DNA of 64,000 nt from DASRHK01 sp035650495 (lineage in GTDB: Bacteria > Pseudomonadota > Gammaproteobacteria > Nevskiales > Nevskiaceae). The position numbers were made by a program, and so were the translations under genes. Within the stretch, counting starts at the first letter, position 1. Each line of letters begins with the position of its first letter. Shown here in pieces: positions 59,940-64,000 of this stretch. Below the pieces are notes generated by a model. The model saw only the letters and a program-made list of their open reading frames with translations, was not told where the DNA came from and searched no databases. The stretch is taken from positions 4,896 through 68,895 of the forward strand of contig DASRHK010000075.1 in NCBI GenBank assembly GCA_035650495.1, given 5' to 3'.

Positions 59940-60043
59940 CGTCGAACAGGTCTTTGCGAAAGACGGCCAAACTAGCCTTCCCTGGCCGCCTCGTCGCCCG
60001 CCATCCCTGGCGGTCGAACGCTTTCGCAAAGACCTGTTCGACG
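59940..60043. repeat. 23-bp perfect inverted repeat flanking 58 bases, between flgA and flgB
   Basis: Arm 59940-59962 is the exact reverse complement of arm 60021-60043. The 58-base centre has smaller self-complementary pieces (GGCCAAACTAGCC-like). Smaller GTCGAAC words recur at 59911, 59941 and 60013. No open reading frame, transposase or target duplication is visible. It resembles a foldback or non-autonomous repeat inserted in the divergent regulatory region; copy number elsewhere cannot be seen here. Confidence 0.85.
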
Positions 60044-60061
60044 AGCTCTACGAACATCGGC

Positions 60062-60088
60062 TCAAGTTTCGAAAACCGGCGCCGATAA
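60062..60088 (+). promoter_or_regulatory. Sigma-28 (FliA)-type promoter upstream of flgB
   Basis: TCAAGTTT (60062-60069), 11-base spacer, GCCGATAA (60081-60088). One mismatch to the enteric FliA consensus. About 110 bases before the flgB ATG, on the plus strand. Confidence 0.75.
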
Positions 60089-60144
60089 CCCGGTCAGCCT
60101 CGTCGTCGCGACGGAATCCCGTCGTGCCCGCGTGCGGCTGCGTC

Positions 60145-60159
60145 TGGAACGCGGCTTGC
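60145..60159 (+). promoter_or_regulatory. Sigma-54 promoter of the flgBCDEFG operon
   Basis: TGGAAC-N5-TTGC: GG at 60146-60147 and GC at 60158-60159, correctly spaced, one mismatch to TGGCAC-N5-TTGC. Predicted start near 60171, giving a 27-base leader that contains GGAG at 60186-60189 before the ATG. RpoN control of rod-hook operons is common in polar-flagellate proteobacteria. Confidence 0.78.
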
Positions 60160-60197
60160 CTGACCCGGTTCGAGCCTTTCGAATCCGGAGACGGCGC

Positions 60198-60599
60198 ATG
60201 CCCTCCAACATCAACGGTGACGCGATCTTCGGCATCCATGCCGACGCGATGCGCTTGCATCGCCAGCGTATGGAGATGATCGCGTCGAACCTCGCGAACG
60301 CCGACACGCCGAACTTCCAGGCGTCCGACCTCGATTTCCAGGCCGCGCTCGCGAAAGCCGCAGGCGAAGCCGGCGGCCTTGCGACGACCAACGCCGGCCA
60401 CATCGGCACGCCCGGTGCGGCCGACGGTAACGCCGCGGTCGTGCATCGCCAGCCGAACCAGAACAGCCTCGACGGCAACTCCGTCGACGTGCAGCGCGAG
60501 CAGGCGGCCTTCGCCGACAGCGCCGTGCACTATCAGGCGAGCATGATGTTCGCGGAGAACCGCATCCGCTCATTGCTCACCGCGATCAGCGGCGAATAG
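60198..60599 (+). CDS. flgB: Flagellar proximal rod protein FlgB
   Basis: 133 residues, normal FlgB length. The N-terminal rod motif MIASNLANADTPNFQASDLDF matches the family signature, and the C-terminal helix (MMFAENRIRSLLTAISG) packs in the rod. No signal peptide; exported by the flagellar type III system. First gene of a six-gene rod-hook operon running off the window, with GGAG before the ATG. Confidence 0.95.
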   Translation: MPSNINGDAIFGIHADAMRLHRQRMEMIASNLANADTPNFQASDLDFQAALAKAAGEAGGLATTNAGHIGTPGAADGNAAVVHRQPNQNSLDGNSVDVQREQAAFADSAVHYQASMMFAENRIRSLLTAISGE

Positions 60600-60610
60600 G
60601 AGCGCGATCG

Positions 60611-61027
60611 ATGAGCTCCTTCAGGATTTTCGACATCGCCGCCTCGGCGATGAACGCGCAGTCGGTGCGTCTGTCGACCGTCGCTTCCAACCTCGCCAAC
60701 GCCGAATCGGTCAGTGGCGATCCGAACACCGTCTACAAGCCGCTGATGCCGGTGTTCCAGGCCGAAGCGAGCGCGCCCGGCGCGCCGCCGAGCGCCGACG
60801 CCGGCGTGCAAGTGCAGGGCGTCGTGCAGTCGACGACGCCGCCGCAGAAGCGCTACGAGCCGGGCCATCCGCTCGCCGACGCCGACGGTTATGTCTATGC
60901 GCCGTCGGTCTCGCCGGTCGAGGAGATGGTGAACATGATCTCGGCCGCGCGCAGTTACCAGAACAGCGTCGAAGTCCTGAACACCGCCAAGGACCTCGCG
61001 CTCAAGACGATCGCGATGGGCAAGTGA
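60611..61027 (+). CDS. flgC: Flagellar proximal rod protein FlgC
   Basis: 138 residues. Rod-protein N-terminus (FDIAASAMNAQSVRLSTVA then NLANAES) and the conserved C-terminal VEEMVNMISAARSYQNSVEV. GGAG eight bases before the ATG; 11 bases after flgB. Forms the rod with FlgB, FlgF and FlgG. Confidence 0.96.
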   Translation: MSSFRIFDIAASAMNAQSVRLSTVASNLANAESVSGDPNTVYKPLMPVFQAEASAPGAPPSADAGVQVQGVVQSTTPPQKRYEPGHPLADADGYVYAPSVSPVEEMVNMISAARSYQNSVEVLNTAKDLALKTIAMGK

Positions 61028-61038
61028 GGCCGCACTAA

Positions 61039-61725
61039 ATGACCAATCCCGTCACTTCCGCGTCCGATCTGTTCTCGCAGCTCGGCCTCGCCGCGACCAA
61101 GACCGCGAAGAAGCAGGAGCTCGGCCAGGACGATTTCCTGCGCCTGATGACCGAGCAGCTCAAGAACCAGGATCCGATGAAGCCGATGGAGAGCACGCAG
61201 TTCCTCGCGCAGCTCGCCCAGTTCAGCACGGTGTCCGGGATCCAGAGCCTCAACACTTCGTTCGGCTCGCTGTCGAGCTCGCTCAATTCCAATCAGGCGC
61301 TGCAAGCGGCCGGCCTCGTCGGCCAGCGCGTGCTGGTGCCTGCCGACACCGGTGCGCTCGGCGCGACCGGATCGCTCGACGGCGCCGTCGACGTTCCGAC
61401 TGGCGCGGGCAGCGTTGCCGTCGACGTCGTCGACGCCAACGGCACGACGCTGCGCACGCTCGCGCTCGGCACGCAGCCGCAAGGCCTCGCGCATTTCAGC
61501 TGGGACGGCACGCTCGCGAACGGCACTCGCGCGCCAGCCGGCGGCTACACGTTGCGCGCGCACGCCGACGTCGGCGGCAAGGTGCAGGCGCTCTCGGCGC
61601 TCGCCGTCGGCCGGGTCGACAGCGTCACGCTCAACGGCACCGACGGTCTCGTCCTCAATCTCGCCGGCATGACGCCGGTCGCCTTCAACCAGGTGCGGCA
61701 GATCATGGCCGCGTCTTCTTCCTAA
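61039..61725 (+). CDS. flgD: Hook-cap (scaffolding) protein FlgD
   Basis: 228 residues. N-terminal export and scaffold region with KQELGQDDFLRLMTEQLKNQDPMKPM, the FlgD hallmark, then a FlgD Ig-like/Tudor domain (HFSWDGTLANGTRAPAGGY). Caps the growing hook and is discarded. The ribosome site overlaps the flgC stop (TGAGG). Confidence 0.96.
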   Translation: MTNPVTSASDLFSQLGLAATKTAKKQELGQDDFLRLMTEQLKNQDPMKPMESTQFLAQLAQFSTVSGIQSLNTSFGSLSSSLNSNQALQAAGLVGQRVLVPADTGALGATGSLDGAVDVPTGAGSVAVDVVDANGTTLRTLALGTQPQGLAHFSWDGTLANGTRAPAGGYTLRAHADVGGKVQALSALAVGRVDSVTLNGTDGLVLNLAGMTPVAFNQVRQIMAASSS

Positions 61726-61734
61726 GGAGTCTCC

Positions 61735-62955
61735 ATGTCCTTTGCCATCGCACTTTCGGGTCTCAACGCGGCGACCGCCGATCTGTCCACCACGGCGAAC
61801 AACATCGCCAATGCCAACACCACGGGATTCAAGTTCTCGCGCGCGCAGTTCGGCGACGTCTACTCCGTGGCGTCGCGCGGCGTGTCGAGCAACAACACGA
61901 TCGGCTCGGGCGTGCGCGTCGACAAGATCTCGCAGCAGTTCAGCCAGGGCACCATCAACTTCACCAACTCGAGCCTCGACCTCGCGCTCTCGGGCGAAGG
62001 CTTCTTCACGCTCTCCGACAACGGTGCGATCGTCTACACGCGCAACGGCTCGTTCGGCACCGACGCCCAGGGCTTCCTGGTCAACCAGGCGGGCCAGCGC
62101 CTGCAGGTGTTCCCGGCGATCGCGGGCGGAGGCTTCAACACCGGCGCGCTGCAGGACCTGCAGCTCTCCGTCGCGGACAATCCGCCGTCGGCGACGACGG
62201 GCATGACCGCGATGTACAACCTCGCGGCGGACGCGCAGCAGCCGCCGGTCGGCGTGTTCAGCGCCACCGATCCCGACAGCTACAACAACACGACGTCGGT
62301 CACGATCTACGATTCGCTCGGCGCGACGCACTCGGCGAACCTCTACTTCGTCAAAGGTGCCGCGGCGGGCGCCTGGGATCTGCACGTCACCATCGACGGC
62401 ACGGCCGTCGGCGCGGCGACGGCGCTGCAGTACGACAACGCGGGTCAGCTCACCACGCCTGCGGGCGGACAGATCGTCCTGCCGGCGTTCACGCCGAGCG
62501 ACGGCGCCGCCGATCTCAACATCACGCTCGACGTCGGCAAGTCGACGCAGTTCGGCTCGCTGTTCGGCGTGTCGAGCATCACCCAGGACGGCTTCGCTTC
62601 CGGCCGGCTCTCCGGCGTCGAGATCACGCAGGAAGGCGTGATCCAGGCGCGCTACACCAACGGCCAGGCGACGCCGCTCGGACAGATCGCGCTGACGACG
62701 TTCGCGAATCCGCAGGGCTTGCAGCAGCTCGGCAATACCAGCTGGGGCGAGACGTTCTCCTCCGGCGCTGCGGTGCGCGGCGTCGCGGGCTCGGCGAACT
62801 TCGGCCTGCTGCAGTCGGGCGCGCTCGAGGCGAGCAACGTCGATCTCACCGCGCAGCTCGTCAACATGATCACCGCGCAGCGGAACTTCCAGGCGAACGC
62901 GCAGATGATCCAGACGAGCGATCAGATCACTCAGACGATCATCAACATCCGGTAG
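61735..62955 (+). CDS. flgE: Flagellar hook protein FlgE
   Basis: 406 residues. N-terminal IALSGLNAATADLSTTANNI and NANTTGFKFSRAQFGD, middle variable hook domain, and C-terminal QLVNMITAQRNFQANAQMI, in the standard order. AAGGAG six bases before the ATG. Typical size; the hook transmits torque to the filament. Confidence 0.96.
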   Translation: MSFAIALSGLNAATADLSTTANNIANANTTGFKFSRAQFGDVYSVASRGVSSNNTIGSGVRVDKISQQFSQGTINFTNSSLDLALSGEGFFTLSDNGAIVYTRNGSFGTDAQGFLVNQAGQRLQVFPAIAGGGFNTGALQDLQLSVADNPPSATTGMTAMYNLAADAQQPPVGVFSATDPDSYNNTTSVTIYDSLGATHSANLYFVKGAAAGAWDLHVTIDGTAVGAATALQYDNAGQLTTPAGGQIVLPAFTPSDGAADLNITLDVGKSTQFGSLFGVSSITQDGFASGRLSGVEITQEGVIQARYTNGQATPLGQIALTTFANPQGLQQLGNTSWGETFSSGAAVRGVAGSANFGLLQSGALEASNVDLTAQLVNMITAQRNFQANAQMIQTSDQITQTIINIR

Positions 62956-62961
62956 TAAACG

Positions 62962-63702
62962 ATGGATCGCTCGCTCTATGTGGCGATGACCGGCGCGATG
63001 CAGACGCTGAACGCGCAGGCGGCCAACAGCCACAACCTCGCCAACGCGTCGACCGTCGGCTTTCGCGCCGAGCTGGTCAATACGCAGGCGGCGCCAATCC
63101 CCGGCGCCGGCCTGCAGTCGCGCGTGAACGCGGTCGCGCAGAGCGAAGGCTGGGATTCGACGCCCGGCACGATCATGACCACGGGCCGCGATCTCGACAT
63201 CGCGCTGCGCGGCGACAACTGGCTTGCGGTGCAGGCGAGTGACGGCAGCGAGGCGTACACGCGCGCCGGCGATCTGCGTCTGACGCCGGAAGGTCAGCTC
63301 ACGACCGGTGCCGGTCACCCGGTGCTCGCCGATTCGGGCGTGCTCGCGGTGCCGCCGAACACCGGCATCACCATCGGCAACGACGGAACCATTTCGGTCA
63401 TAGGGCAGGGCCAGGGGCCCGCGACGCTCGCGCAAGTCGGCCGGCTGAAAGTGATGACGATCGCGCCGGGCAACCTCGAGCGCGGTCTCGACGGACTGAT
63501 GCGCGTGAAGCCGGGCGCCGAAGCGCAGCCGGCGGCGGGTGTGTCGATCACGACGGGCGCGCTGGAGGCGTCGAACGTCAATCCCGCCGAAGCGATGGTG
63601 AACATGATCCAGCTCGCGCGCCAGCTCGAGCTGCAAACCAAATTGATGAAGACGGCCGACGACAACGGCGCCGCGTCGTCTTCGATCCTGCGTGCGGTGT
63701 GA
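62962..63702 (+). CDS. flgF: Flagellar distal rod protein FlgF
   Basis: 246 residues: MDRSLYVAMTGAMQTLNAQA at the N-terminus, NSHNLANASTVGFRAEL rod motif, and C-terminal EAMVNMIQLARQLELQTKLM. ATG six bases after flgE without a clear Shine-Dalgarno site, so probably translated by coupling. Followed by the REP-like palindrome before flgG. Confidence 0.95.
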   Translation: MDRSLYVAMTGAMQTLNAQAANSHNLANASTVGFRAELVNTQAAPIPGAGLQSRVNAVAQSEGWDSTPGTIMTTGRDLDIALRGDNWLAVQASDGSEAYTRAGDLRLTPEGQLTTGAGHPVLADSGVLAVPPNTGITIGNDGTISVIGQGQGPATLAQVGRLKVMTIAPGNLERGLDGLMRVKPGAEAQPAAGVSITTGALEASNVNPAEAMVNMIQLARQLELQTKLMKTADDNGAASSSILRAV

Positions 63703-63705
63703 TGT

Positions 63706-63732
63706 CGTCATTCCCGCGTAGGCGGGAACCCA
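63706..63732. repeat. REP-like palindromic element between flgF and flgG
   Basis: Stem TTCCCGC (63711-63717) and GCGGGAA (63721-63727) around a three-base loop, with flanks GTCA and CCCAG. This is the widely distributed intergenic REP-like word of many GC-rich proteobacteria (recalled). It lies between the flgF stop and the flgG ribosome site at 63738-63741. Confidence 0.75.
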
Positions 63733-63747
63733 GTTTTCGGAGTCAAC

Positions 63748-64000
63748 GATGAATTCAGCTTTGTGGGTGGCCAAGACCGGACTCGACGCGCAGCAGACGC
63801 GCATGACGGTCACGTCGAACAATCTCGCCAACGTCAACACGACCGGCTTCAAGCGCGGCCGCGCGGCGTTCGAGGACTTGATGTACAAGAACGTGCGCCA
63901 GCCCGGCGGACAGACCTCGCAGCAGACGCAGTCGCCGAGCGGGCTCATGCTCGGCACCGGCGTGCGCACGGTCTCCACCGAAAAGAATTTCGGCGAAGGC
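63748..64000 (+). CDS. flgG: Flagellar distal rod protein FlgG, 3'-truncated by the window edge
   Basis: 84 codons visible. Starts MNSALWVAKTGLDAQQTRMT and contains SNNLANVNTTGFKRGRAAFED, the FlgG/rod signature, then LMLGTGVRTVST. GGAG six bases upstream of the ATG. The frame is open at the right edge; about 180 more residues are expected. Confidence 0.95.

Noticed and set aside
59911..60060. Inverted-repeat region as an insertion sequence
   Set aside because: No transposase and no visible target duplication; kept only as a repeat.
60955..63978. Open frame of about 1000 codons on the minus strand across flgD-flgG
   Set aside because: Arg/His/Ala-rich product without any fold signature, antiparallel to six well-supported flagellar genes. 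It is a by-product of GC-rich codon usage.
1..64000. tRNA, rRNA, CRISPR array, integrase or attachment site
   Set aside because: Intergenic gaps were read on both strands; none holds a cloverleaf, direct-repeat array or recombinase gene.

Overview
The window is very GC-rich, densely packed bacterial DNA. The flagellar genes flgNMA/flgBCDEFG, an APS-type cysH, several lipoproteins with classical lipoboxes, a TonB-type C-terminal domain and strong Shine-Dalgarno sites all point to a flagellated Gram-negative member of the Pseudomonadota. A beta- or gammaproteobacterium is likely, but I cannot place it further. No tRNA, rRNA, CRISPR array, IS element or phage block is visible. No gene-free stretch exceeds about 300 bases; the longest is about 290, between flgA and flgB.

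Layout. 1-10.1 kb: end of an M3 peptidase (dcp), arsC, cysH, an erythromycin-esterase-like protein, a PfpI/host-attachment-protein operon with 4-bp overlaps, a CBS protein, an M14 peptidase/transglutaminase pair and a cupin. 10.3-14.1 kb: an Ig-repeat lipoprotein with a strong terminator, glgA and a Zc3h12a-like NYN nuclease. 14.1-27.1 kb is rich in signalling genes: a PAS/GAF hybrid kinase, then a contiguous minus-strand array (KaiC-like ATPase, hybrid kinase with pseudo-receiver, M23 peptidase, pyruvyltransferase, FAD oxidoreductase), then two stand-alone receivers, a TonB-domain lipoprotein and a P450. 27.2-31.8 kb: a divergent glycoside hydrolase locus (GH3 opposite GH144-like and GH15). 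31.9-41.2 kb: a PAS kinase, a phospholipase D-type lipoprotein, a CocE-type hydrolase with an M19 peptidase, a beta-lactamase-like hydrolase and a nitronate monooxygenase. 41.3-45.2 kb: an SbmA/YddA-like ABC protein overlapping a CocE-like protein. 45.2-51.6 kb: GST, a Met/His-rich exported protein, a GAF-GGDEF cyclase, an AEC transporter and small enzymes. 51.6-58.4 kb: a seven-gene minus-strand array (CorA-like, exported DUF711, lipoprotein, cupredoxin-like, polytopic membrane protein, NTF2-like, LVIVD lipoprotein). 58.45-64 kb: flagellar rod/hook genes, cut off inside flgG.

The most unusual points are these. First, the co-transcribed pair at 41.3-45.2 kb has intact frames, but both proteins have lost their catalytic residues: the ABC protein at every ATPase motif, the hydrolase at all three triad positions. 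Second, a KaiC-like ATPase overlaps a kinase that carries a pseudo-receiver. Third, the cupredoxin/membrane protein/NTF2/LVIVD operon is undescribed as far as I can tell. Fourth, the flagellar control region is readable: sigma-28 sites at flgM and flgB, a sigma-54 site at flgB, a 23-bp inverted repeat beside them, and a REP-like palindrome between flgF and flgG.

All protein assignments are by eye from motifs and remembered family patterns. No search was run.
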